From Alphaproteobacteria bacterium (GTDB taxonomy: Bacteria; Pseudomonadota; Alphaproteobacteria; Sphingomonadales; Sphingomonadaceae), in NCBI GenBank assembly GCA_028293055.1, contig JAQGLD010000563.1, positions 1 through 5,771 of the forward strand: a stretch of DNA of 5,771 nucleotides, written 5' to 3'. How positions within the stretch are numbered: the stretch's first letter is position 1; each line of letters opens with the position of its first letter. Under the pieces are notes generated by a model. It saw only the letters and a list, made by a program, of their open reading frames with translations. It was not told the DNA's origin and made no database searches. Shown piece by piece: positions 1-5,771 of the stretch. A program made the translations under genes and the position numbers.

Positions 1-1826
1 TCCAGCTCGGCTTCCATGCCATAGCCTTTGCCCTTGTTGGCGTTGAACAGCACGCCGTTGCCGTTGCTGTCATTGCCGTTGAGCTGGATGTTGTCGACGA
101 CATAGTAGAAGCCGGCGAGGTTGAAGTGGACCTTGTTGTCGAACAACCCGGTCTTCAACCCGGCTTCGTAGCTGGTGTTGGTTTCGGAATTGGCGGTGGT
201 GAACGGCGAATTGAACACCGCCGAGCGGCCCTGGATGGTCGGCCCCCGGAAGCCGCGCGCGAAGCGGGCGTAGAGGCTGATTTCGGGATCGATCCGGTAG
301 AGCAGGCTGGCGTCCCAGCTCGGCTTGGTGTCGGCCAGCTTCACATGGGTTGCTCCGGTGAAGGTCGACACGTTGGTGACCGAGTTCGCGGTCTTCAGCA
401 AAGTCGTATCCTTGCTGTCCCGAGTCACTCGGACTCCGCCGGTGAAGGTCAGGGCGTCGGTCAACTGGTAGCTGGCCTGCCCGAAGAGTGCCCAGGATGT
501 GTTGACGTCGTGCAGCAGCACCCAATTGTTGGGATTGGGCGTCGTGCCAAGCACATTGCTGGTCAGGAAATAAGCGCGCTGGTCGAACTCGGTCATGTCG
601 CGCTGGTCGAAATAGATGCCACCCAGCTGCCATTTGAAGCGTCCGGTGTCGGGGCTGGCGAGGCGGAGTTCCTGCGTCCACTGGTCGAGGCCGCGCAACC
701 GGCCCTGCGACTCGCCGCAGCCGACCGCGCAGATATTGGGCGCGACTCCGCCGAAATTGGCCGCAGCGCCGCCGTCGGTGTCGCCGCGGCTGAAGCCGGA
801 GGCGTGCTCCCATGCGGTGATCGACGTGAGCGTCGCGCCGCCGAGGTCGTAATCGGCCTTCAGCGAGAGACCGTGTGTCTTGTAGGCCTGTGGGTTGTTA
901 TGCGCCTCGTCATAGGCGACGACCGAACGGTCGAACGAAGCCGGCACCTTGTTGGTGCCCTGGATGATCGAGCCGCGATAGAAGATCGAGGCGAAGCCGT
1001 CATAATCGCGATAATGGCCGGACAGCCTGACGCTCAGCGCGCTGCTCGGCTTTGCGAGGATCTGCAATCGGACATCGCGCTCGTCGAATCCGTTCAGGAC
1101 ATTGTGTCCCGGAACGGTGCCATCGTCCGACGGGCCCGAATAGACGTTGCTGATCCAATTGTCGCGATGCTGGTAGAGCCCGGAGAGACGGAAGCTGACG
1201 CTGCCGTTGCTGGTCAGCGGGCCGCCGACACCGGCATCGGCGTTGACGCTGTTGAACCGCCCATAGGTCAGCGAGCCCTGGCCCTGCCAGGTCTCGCTCG
1301 GCTGGGCGCTGTCGAACTTGACGATCCCGGCAGTCGTGTTGCGGCCGAACAGCGAGCCCTGCGGACCCTTTAGCACCTCGATCTGGGCGACATCGAACGC
1401 CGGGTTCGACTTGAGAATCACATGCTCCTCGACGACATCGTCCTGGATGATCTCCACCGGCTGCGATGCGCCGAGATAGAAATCGATATTGCCGAGGCCC
1501 CGAATGTAGAAGCGCGGAAAAATCCGGCCGGTCGAGCTCTCGACGTACAGGTTCGGCACCTTGCCGGAGAGCGACAGCAGGGTGTCGCTGCCCGCCGCGA
1601 CATAATCGTGCAGCGATTCGGCCTTGATCACCGAGACCGAGATCGGGACGGTCATCGCATCCTCGCTACGGCGCTGCGCCGTCACGACGATGGTCGAGTC
1701 TCCATTGTCCGCGTCGGCGACGGGAGCGGCAGGTGTATCGGTCGCTTGCGCCTGCGCGGTCGCCGGAGTGACGGCGAGGATCGCGGTGCCGGCCAGCAGC
1801 AGCGAGACAAATCCGGAATGCTTCAT
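1..1826 (-). CDS. TonB-dependent outer-membrane receptor, 3'-truncated by the window edge
   Basis: The frame is open without a stop from the ATG at 1826 to the left edge, giving 608 residues; the C-terminal part of the barrel lies outside. Residues 1-26 form a Sec signal peptide (MKHS, a Leu/Ala-rich core, TATAQA), probably cleaved after AQA. A TonB-box-like STIVVTAQRR is at 44-53. The plug domain follows at about 55-165, with VPISVSV, FYIRGLGN (106-113) and the diagnostic IEVLKGPQGSLFGRN (149-163). From about 170 the protein shows alternating beta-strands of a 22-strand barrel, including YARFARGFRGP near 519. By family knowledge it imports a scarce ligand (siderophore, vitamin, oligosaccharide or aromatic) using TonB-ExbBD energy; the substrate cannot be read from the sequence. 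A GGGGGAA ribosome site precedes the ATG. C366 and C370 (CAVGC) sit in a probable external loop. The thiolase lies upstream on the same strand, 324 bp away. Confidence 0.93.
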   Translation of the reverse strand, partial: MKHSGFVSLLLAGTAILAVTPATAQAQATDTPAAPVADADNGDSTIVVTAQRRSEDAMTVPISVSVIKAESLHDYVAAGSDTLLSLSGKVPNLYVESSTGRIFPRFYIRGLGNIDFYLGASQPVEIIQDDVVEEHVILKSNPAFDVAQIEVLKGPQGSLFGRNTTAGIVKFDSAQPSETWQGQGSLTYGRFNSVNADAGVGGPLTSNGSVSFRLSGLYQHRDNWISNVYSGPSDDGTVPGHNVLNGFDERDVRLQILAKPSSALSVRLSGHYRDYDGFASIFYRGSIIQGTNKVPASFDRSVVAYDEAHNNPQAYKTHGLSLKADYDLGGATLTSITAWEHASGFSRGDTDGGAAANFGGVAPNICAVGCGESQGRLRGLDQWTQELRLASPDTGRFKWQLGGIYFDQRDMTEFDQRAYFLTSNVLGTTPNPNNWVLLHDVNTSWALFGQASYQLTDALTFTGGVRVTRDSKDTTLLKTANSVTNVSTFTGATHVKLADTKPSWDASLLYRIDPEISLYARFARGFRGPTIQGRSAVFNSPFTTANSETNTSYEAGLKTGLFDNKVHFNLAGFYYVVDNIQLNGNDSNGNGVLFNANKGKGYGMEAEL

Positions 1827-2150
1827 GTAATCAATTCCCCCAAGGATCGCACCCGCCGCTTTAGGGTCGGGCGACAGTAAGAGAGCGCGCCTTGCCGGGC
1901 GGATGTGACTGCTTTGTGGCGGAAACATTAATTCTGCTCGAAGCATTCATTGCCGGTGCCGTGTAATGGAACGAGGCGAGACGATCCACGGGTGAGGCCG
2001 AACCGGTCCGGCGCTGCACGTTCGGCCTTCCCGCAAGAAACAATTCGCCATCAGCTCTGTCACCCATTCAGGCTGGCGAACCTCGCCGCGTCGACCGAAG
2101 GCCGCGATCGTCTGACTCGACACAGGCTCCGAGCCGCGCCTTCACCCCCC
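1827..2150. other. Intergenic region between thiolase stop and TonB-receptor start
   Basis: No convincing gene is present. The region must hold the receptor's leader and probably its promoter (minus strand), but I find no good -35/-10 pair. It contains one strong inverted repeat (1995-2028) and a short palindrome, TGCT-CGA-AGCA, at 1935-1945 in a locally AT-richer stretch about 110 bp before the receptor start. The small open frame at 1861-2067 (minus) has no family resemblance and no clear ribosome site. No U-tailed terminator follows the thiolase, so read-through into the receptor cannot be excluded. Confidence 0.6.
1995..2028. repeat. Inverted repeat, 9-bp perfect arms, 16-nt loop
   Basis: AGGCCGAAC (1995-2003) and GTTCGGCCT (2020-2028) are exact reverse complements around a GC-rich 16-nt loop. 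On the minus strand the hairpin lies about 120 nt past the thiolase stop and about 170 nt before the receptor ATG. No T-run follows on either strand, so it is not a standard intrinsic terminator. It could be a transcript-stabilising or attenuating stem, or a protein site. Confidence 0.5.
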
Positions 2151-3356
2151 TCAGACGCGCTCGAGTGCGAGCGCGATGCCCTGACCGACACCGATGCACA
2201 TCGTGCACAAGGCGCGCCGGCCGCCGCTGCGCGCCAGCTCTTCGGTCGCGGTCAGCACCAGCCGGGCCCCGGACATACCGAGCGGGTGGCCGAGGGCGAT
2301 CGCTCCGCCATTCGGATTCACATGGGCTGAATCGTCGGCCAGGCCGAGCTGGCGGAGGACCGCCAGCCCCTGGCTGGCGAAGGCTTCATTGAGCTCGACC
2401 AGGTCGATGTCGCCGATCGAAAGGCCGAGTCGCGCCAGCAGCCGCTCGCTCGCCGGCGCGGGGCCGATTCCCATGATCCGCGGCGGCACGCCCGCGGTGG
2501 CCCCGCCGAGCACGCGGGCGCGCGGAACCAGGCCGTAGCGTTCCGCCGCCGCCGCGCTGGCGACGATGATCGCAGCCGCGCCGTCATTGACGCCTGAGGC
2601 ATTGCCGGCGGTGACCGTGCCGTCGGGGCGCACGATCGGCTTGAGCCTGGCGAGCGCCTCGACACTGGTCTCGCGCGGATGCTCGTCGCGAGCGAACAGG
2701 ATCGCATCGCCCTTCTTCTGGGGCACCGACACCGCGACGATCTCGGCATCGAAGCGTCCCGCCGCCTGGGCCGCGGAGGCACGCCGCTGGCTCTCGGCAG
2801 CGAACCGGTCCTGGTCGTCGCGGGTGACCTGGAAGTCCTGAGCGACGTTCTCGGCGGTCTCCGGCATCGAATCGATCCCGAACTCGGCCTTCATCCTCTT
2901 GTTGACGAAGCGCCATCCGATCGTGGTGTCGTAGACTGCATTGGCGCGGCTGAACGGGCCTTCCGCCTTGGGCATCACGAACGGTGCGCGGGTCATACTC
3001 TCGACTCCGCCGGCGACGATCAACTCGGCTTCGCCGGCCTTGATCGCCCGAGCCGCCATCGCCACCGCGTCCATCCCGGATCCGCAGAGACGGTTGACGG
3101 TGGTGCCTGGGGCAGTCTCGCCCAGGCCTCCGAGCAATGCGGCCATGCGGGCGACATTGCGATTGTCCTCCCCGGCCTGGTTGGCGCAGCCGAGGATGAC
3201 ATCGTCGAGCGCGGCCCAGTCGACTCCCGGGTTGCGCTCGACCAGCGCACGGATCGGCACGGCGGCCAGGTCATCGGGCCGAATTGCTGCGAGGGCGCCG
3301 CCGTAGCGGCCGATCGGAGTCCGGATCGCGTCGCAGATATAGGCTTCGGTCACCAT
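2151..3356 (-). CDS. pcaF: 3-oxoadipyl-CoA thiolase (beta-ketoadipyl-CoA thiolase)
   Basis: This is a complete thiolase of 401 residues, the usual PcaF/PaaJ length. It cleaves 3-oxoadipyl-CoA with CoA to succinyl-CoA and acetyl-CoA, the last step of protocatechuate/catechol (beta-ketoadipate) or phenylacetate breakdown, in the cytosol. The N-terminus carries the PcaF-type [16 protein letters not shown] (7-22) and the middle has [11 protein letters not shown] and [11 protein letters not shown]. Catalytic residues are present: nucleophile C91 in NRLCGSG, NEAF at 323-326, H357 in [10 protein letters not shown] and C387 in [11 protein letters not shown] chose the ATG at 3356 because AGGAG lies 8 nt before it. 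A GTG at 3365, in frame, would add three residues but overlaps the ribosome site. A MarR regulator gene is divergent upstream. No other pca or paa gene is visible, so pcaF versus paaJ is not settled by context; a general acetyl-CoA acetyltransferase is less likely given the signature segments. Confidence 0.9.
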   Translation of the reverse strand: MVTEAYICDAIRTPIGRYGGALAAIRPDDLAAVPIRALVERNPGVDWAALDDVILGCANQAGEDNRNVARMAALLGGLGETAPGTTVNRLCGSGMDAVAMAARAIKAGEAELIVAGGVESMTRAPFVMPKAEGPFSRANAVYDTTIGWRFVNKRMKAEFGIDSMPETAENVAQDFQVTRDDQDRFAAESQRRASAAQAAGRFDAEIVAVSVPQKKGDAILFARDEHPRETSVEALARLKPIVRPDGTVTAGNASGVNDGAAAIIVASAAAAERYGLVPRARVLGGATAGVPPRIMGIGPAPASERLLARLGLSIGDIDLVELNEAFASQGLAVLRQLGLADDSAHVNPNGGAIALGHPLGMSGARLVLTATEELARSGGRRALCTMCIGVGQGIALALERV

Positions 3357-3615
3357 CTCATTCACTCCTCGATTGCTTCGCCCCCGCTCCGACCGGAGTG
3401 AAGCGGCTTGCCCTGCGGACCTGCAGCCGATTCGCGATCAGCGGCCGCGCAGCGATGCGAATGGAAACCCCGACAAACGCCGCCGGTTGCCGCAGAATGA
3501 AGACTTTCGTGCCGTAGCGAATCGGTCGCTTCCGGCATCGTCGAGCCTGTTTCCGTCGCCGATCGCAAATCAGATAAGGCGATGCCTCCGGATCGATCGG
3601 CTGTTGCTCCGGTCT

Positions 3616-3633
3616 GTTGATAGTGTCAACTAT
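3616..3633. promoter_or_regulatory. Candidate MarR operator with embedded TTGACA -35 box
   Basis: Two inverted repeats overlap here: GTTGA-TAGTG-TCAAC (3616-3630) and ATAGT-GTCA-ACTAT (3620-3633). Read on the minus strand, the centre contains a consensus TTGACA (3624-3629) pointing toward the thiolase. MarR proteins bind short AT-rich palindromes as dimers, often over a promoter in a divergent region, so both the position and the symmetry fit. The hexamer 17 bp downstream (CAACAG on the minus strand) is a poor -10. The assignment is inferred from symmetry and context only. Confidence 0.45.
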
Positions 3634-3707
3634 TGCAGCTCGGTCTGAAGCGGAAGGTTCGCAGTCGGATCGTGACCAGGGCAGCGTTTGTGCTAACCAT
3701 GCAATAC

Positions 3708-3725
3708 GGCCGGCCCCTGCCGGCC
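3708..3725. repeat. GC-rich hairpin, 7-bp arms with CCCT loop
   Basis: GGCCGGC (3708-3714) and GCCGGCC (3719-3725) are perfect inverted copies with a 4-nt loop, 29 bp before the chosen MarR start. If transcribed it would form a stable stem in the MarR leader. No T-run follows. In GC-rich DNA this may be chance. Confidence 0.35.
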
Positions 3726-3727
3726 TG

Positions 3728-3742
3728 CGAAATCCGATTTCG
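3728..3742. promoter_or_regulatory. Perfect inverted repeat before the MarR start, possible autoregulatory operator
   Basis: CGAAAT (3728-3733) and ATTTCG (3737-3742) flank a CCG spacer and end 12 bp before the MarR ATG. The AT-rich arms stand out in GC-rich surroundings. A site so close to the start would let a bound dimer block initiation of its own gene. It is unrelated in sequence to the 3616-3633 repeat, so at most one of the two is likely to be the MarR site. Confidence 0.35.
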
Positions 3743-3754
3743 AACTGGGTGACG

Positions 3755-4237
3755 ATGTCCGCTAATCCAAGCAGGCCGATCGAGGCCGCAAAGCCCGGGA
3801 CGGGAGAAGCCGCGGACGAGATCGCCGACCGCATCCATATGCTGCGCCACCTCTACCGAGCCGAGCACCACCGGGCGTTGCGCGACGGGCCTCACGATCT
3901 GGCCCAGATGGAGGGCAAGGTGCTCAGCTTCGTCGGCCGCAATCCCGGGACGACGCAGAGCGCGCTGGTCGCGCTCACCGCTCGCGACAAGGGCCAGGTC
4001 GCCCGGCTCATCGGCGCCTTGCGGGATCGCGGACTGCTCGAGGCTCGGGTCGACGAAGCCGACCGCCGCAGCCAGCTTCTCTATCTGACCGCCGAGGGTC
4101 GCGGGATCCAGGCGCGGGTGCAGCGCCAGCGCCTGCGCGTCGCCAGGCTCGCGGTAGAGGGCCTCGACGAAGACGAGCGCCGCCTGCTCGTCGCGCTGCT
4201 CCGCCGAGTCCAGTCCAATCTCGAAGCGCCGGGATAG
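3755..4237 (+). CDS. MarR-family transcriptional regulator
   Basis: The 160-residue protein has MarR-family size and layout. N-terminal and C-terminal helices (about 19-45 and 115-155) would form the dimer interface. The winged helix-turn-helix spans about 50-115, with the recognition-helix segment DKGQVARLIGALRDRGLL (78-95) and the wing from DEADRR to LLYLTAEGR (100-116), close to the classical MarR 'D..DRR...L.LT..G' pattern. Family members are usually repressors released by small phenolic or acyl-CoA ligands. Divergence from the 3-oxoadipyl-CoA thiolase gene suggests control of aromatic catabolism, but the ligand is unknown. The frame extends upstream to a TTG at 3617, but that would add 46 non-family residues and cross the candidate operators, so I chose the ATG at 3755. 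Its ribosome site is weak (GGGTGACG), and a GTG at 3749 is an alternative. The gene converges on trxB. Confidence 0.88.
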   Translation: MSANPSRPIEAAKPGTGEAADEIADRIHMLRHLYRAEHHRALRDGPHDLAQMEGKVLSFVGRNPGTTQSALVALTARDKGQVARLIGALRDRGLLEARVDEADRRSQLLYLTAEGRGIQARVQRQRLRVARLAVEGLDEDERRLLVALLRRVQSNLEAPG

Positions 4238-4280
4238 GAATCGTCCGGGCCGAGTCCGGCCGACCCGACAGAGGCGCTTC
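4223..4280. terminator. Possible long-loop stem between convergent marR and trxB
   Basis: GAAGCGCC (4223-4230, inside the last MarR codons) and GGCGCTTC (4273-4280) are exact inverted copies around a 42-nt GC-rich segment with weaker internal pairing. It spans the MarR stop and most of the 81-bp gap between convergent genes. No clear U-run is present; a pyrimidine-rich stretch follows on the plus strand. It is only a weak candidate for a bidirectional terminator. Confidence 0.25.
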
Positions 4281-4318
4281 TCCCTCCTGCCCTTTCCCTG
4301 GAATGCCGCCGCGCTCGC

Positions 4319-5362
<1,044 letters not shown>

Positions 5363-5476
5363 TCAATTCCCCTTGGCGGGTGCTTGCAAAAAAACGGTCG
5401 GTCGAATCGCGGCGAAACGGATAGCCACTTCCGCATCGTACAGCGAAGGCTGCGATCTCATCGAAAACCGCTGCCT

Positions 5477-5505
5477 CCGATATGAACCGGGCGCCTTGCG
5501 ATCAA
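5477..5505 (-). promoter_or_regulatory. Possible trxB promoter (TTGATC-17-TATCGG)
   Basis: On the minus strand TTGATC (5500-5505) and TATCGG (5477-5482) are separated by 17 bp, giving a moderate sigma-70-like match about 115 bp before the trxB ATG. The -35 lies within the short inverted repeat CCTTG-CGAT-CAAGG (5494-5507). This is a pattern match only. Confidence 0.3.
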
Positions 5506-5520
5506 GGCTGCAGAGCAGCC
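5494..5520. repeat. Two overlapping, mutually exclusive short hairpins
   Basis: CCTTG-CGAT-CAAGG (5494-5507) and GGCTGC-AGA-GCAGCC (5506-5520) share two bases, so both cannot form fully at once. They sit upstream of trxB at its candidate -35. Arms are perfect but short, so chance is possible. Confidence 0.35.
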
Positions 5521-5605
5521 GCCCGACCCGTCCAGGACTGCCGGTCGCGGGCCCGAGCGCATTCCTGCCGCGGGGAGCCGTCCGACACTATTCCGAAATG
5601 GACTG

Positions 5606-5641
5606 AAAAAGCCCGCTAAGTACCTGACCTAGCGGGCTTTT
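5606..5641 (-). terminator. Strong intrinsic terminator downstream of tRNA-Val
   Basis: The perfect 12-bp arms AAAAGCCCGCTA (5607-5618) and TAGCGGGCTTTT (5630-5641) enclose an 11-nt loop. On the minus strand the GC-rich stem runs into CTTTTT, starting 8 nt after the tRNA CCA end. This ends the tRNA transcript and insulates trxB. The A/T ends make it potentially bidirectional. Confidence 0.9.
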
Positions 5642-5648
5642 CTAAAAA

Positions 5649-5723
5649 TGGTGGGCGTGGCAAGGATTGAACTTGCGACCCCTGCGATGTCAACACAGTG
5701 CTCTACCACTGAGCTACACGCCC
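5649..5723 (-). tRNA. tRNA-Val (anticodon GAC)
   Basis: The 75-nt cloverleaf folds fully. The acceptor is GGGCGTG paired with CACGCCC, then discriminator A and an encoded CCA. The D-arm is GCTC-AGTGGTA-GAGC. The anticodon arm is CTGTG-TTGACAT-CGCAG with anticodon GAC at positions 34-36, reading GUC and GUU valine codons. The variable loop is GGGTC, and the T-arm is GCAAG-TTCAATC-CTTGC. One G-T pair occurs in the anticodon stem. It has its own promoter upstream and terminator downstream, so it appears to be a single-gene transcription unit. Confidence 0.97.
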
Positions 5724-5735
5724 ACGCGAGGCAGC

Positions 5736-5764
5736 CCTGTAGCGAGCGGCCGAGCGGGGCGCAA
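5736..5764 (-). promoter_or_regulatory. tRNA-Val promoter (TTGCGC-17-TACAGG)
   Basis: On the minus strand a -35-like TTGCGC (5759-5764) and a -10-like TACAGG (5736-5741) are spaced by exactly 17 bp, with the -10 ending 12 bp before the mature tRNA 5' end. Position and spacing fit a sigma-70 stable-RNA promoter. The GC-rich stretch after the -10 resembles a stringent discriminator, which would be usual for tRNA genes. Confidence 0.6.
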
Positions 5765-5771
5765 CCCGCCT

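Larger units (their letters stand above)
3357..3754. promoter_or_regulatory. Divergent regulatory region between thiolase and MarR genes
   Basis: This 398-bp gap separates two divergent genes and should contain both promoters. It has no convincing coding frame. Visible elements are the overlapping inverted repeats with a TTGACA box (3616-3633), a GC-rich hairpin (3708-3725) and a perfect inverted repeat just before the MarR start (3728-3742). The thiolase ribosome site is GAGGAG at the left end. If TTGACA is the thiolase -35, the matching -10 is poor and the leader would exceed 200 nt. Confidence 0.5.
5363..5605. other. trxB upstream intergenic region
   Basis: No convincing gene is present in these 243 bp. 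They should contain the trxB promoter because a strong terminator isolates trxB from the tRNA. Near the trxB start the minus strand has a T7 run (plus-strand A7 at 5388-5394) without a clear preceding stem. Two overlapping short hairpins lie at 5494-5520. Confidence 0.5.

Noticed and set aside
126..1373. 415-codon plus-strand open frame opposite the TonB receptor
   Set aside because: It is codon-for-codon antisense to the receptor frame, starts at GTG, and its protein has no recognisable domain. High GC makes long antisense frames common.
1900..1960. Possible Fur box in the AT-richer stretch before the receptor
   Set aside because: The stretch around ATTAAT matches the GATAATGATAATCATTATC consensus too poorly to support a call.
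1861..2067. 68-codon minus-strand open frame upstream of the receptor
   Set aside because: It has no clear ribosome site or recognisable motif and overlaps the strong inverted repeat.
3357..3365. GTG start at 3365 for the thiolase
   Set aside because: GTG overlaps the GAGGAG ribosome site, whereas the ATG at 3356 is correctly spaced and gives the family's usual length.
2679..3401. 240-codon plus-strand open frame opposite the thiolase
   Set aside because: It is antisense to a clear thiolase with intact catalytic motifs, and has no family features of its own.
3617..3754. Upstream extension of the MarR frame to a TTG at 3617
   Set aside because: The extra 46 residues have no family counterpart, the TTG has no ribosome site, and the extension crosses the candidate operator repeats.
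3358..3834. 158-codon minus-strand open frame across the divergent region
   Set aside because: It overlaps the MarR start and the thiolase ribosome site; its composition looks random and no family is recognisable.
5388..5394. T7 run (minus strand) before trxB as an intrinsic terminator or attenuator
   Set aside because: I could not find a stable stem immediately before the run.

Overview
The window looks like a GC-rich alphaproteobacterial chromosome segment, most likely from a sphingomonad (Sphingomonas/Novosphingobium/Sphingobium type). The grounds are the high GC content, a TonB-dependent receptor with the 'IVVTAQRR...VPISVSV' N-terminus typical of the large sphingomonad receptor families, and a tRNA-Val of alphaproteobacterial appearance. 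The genus is inferred from recognition, not from a search.

Layout from left to right. Positions 1-1826 (minus) hold the first 608 residues of an outer-membrane TonB-dependent receptor whose C-terminus lies beyond the left edge. Positions 1827-2150 are a gene-free gap with a 9-bp-arm inverted repeat. Positions 2151-3356 (minus) encode a complete 3-oxoadipyl-CoA thiolase (PcaF/PaaJ type). A 398-bp divergent intergenic region then separates the thiolase from a MarR-family regulator at 3755-4237 (plus). This region carries overlapping inverted repeats around a TTGACA box, and a perfect CGAAAT-CCG-ATTTCG repeat just before the regulator start. The regulator converges on trxB (4319-5362, minus), a complete thioredoxin reductase. 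Upstream of trxB is a 243-bp gap, then a strong intrinsic terminator (5606-5641). This terminates the tRNA-Val(GAC) gene at 5649-5723 (minus), which has its own recognisable promoter (5736-5764).

How the genes may work together. The thiolase catalyses the last step of the beta-ketoadipate (or phenylacetate) pathway, giving succinyl-CoA and acetyl-CoA. The divergent MarR protein is a natural candidate to control it in response to an aromatic ligand or its CoA thioester. The receptor, on the same strand 324 bp beyond the thiolase, could import a related substrate or be an unrelated siderophore receptor; the sequence does not decide this. trxB and the tRNA are housekeeping genes with separate transcription. 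The TrxB protein reads more like beta/gammaproteobacterial TrxB than the usual alphaproteobacterial type and has a C-terminal extension.

I see no CRISPR array, transposase, phage gene or clearly new multi-gene system. The points most worth following up are the MarR/thiolase operator candidates and the atypical TrxB beside a tRNA 3' end.
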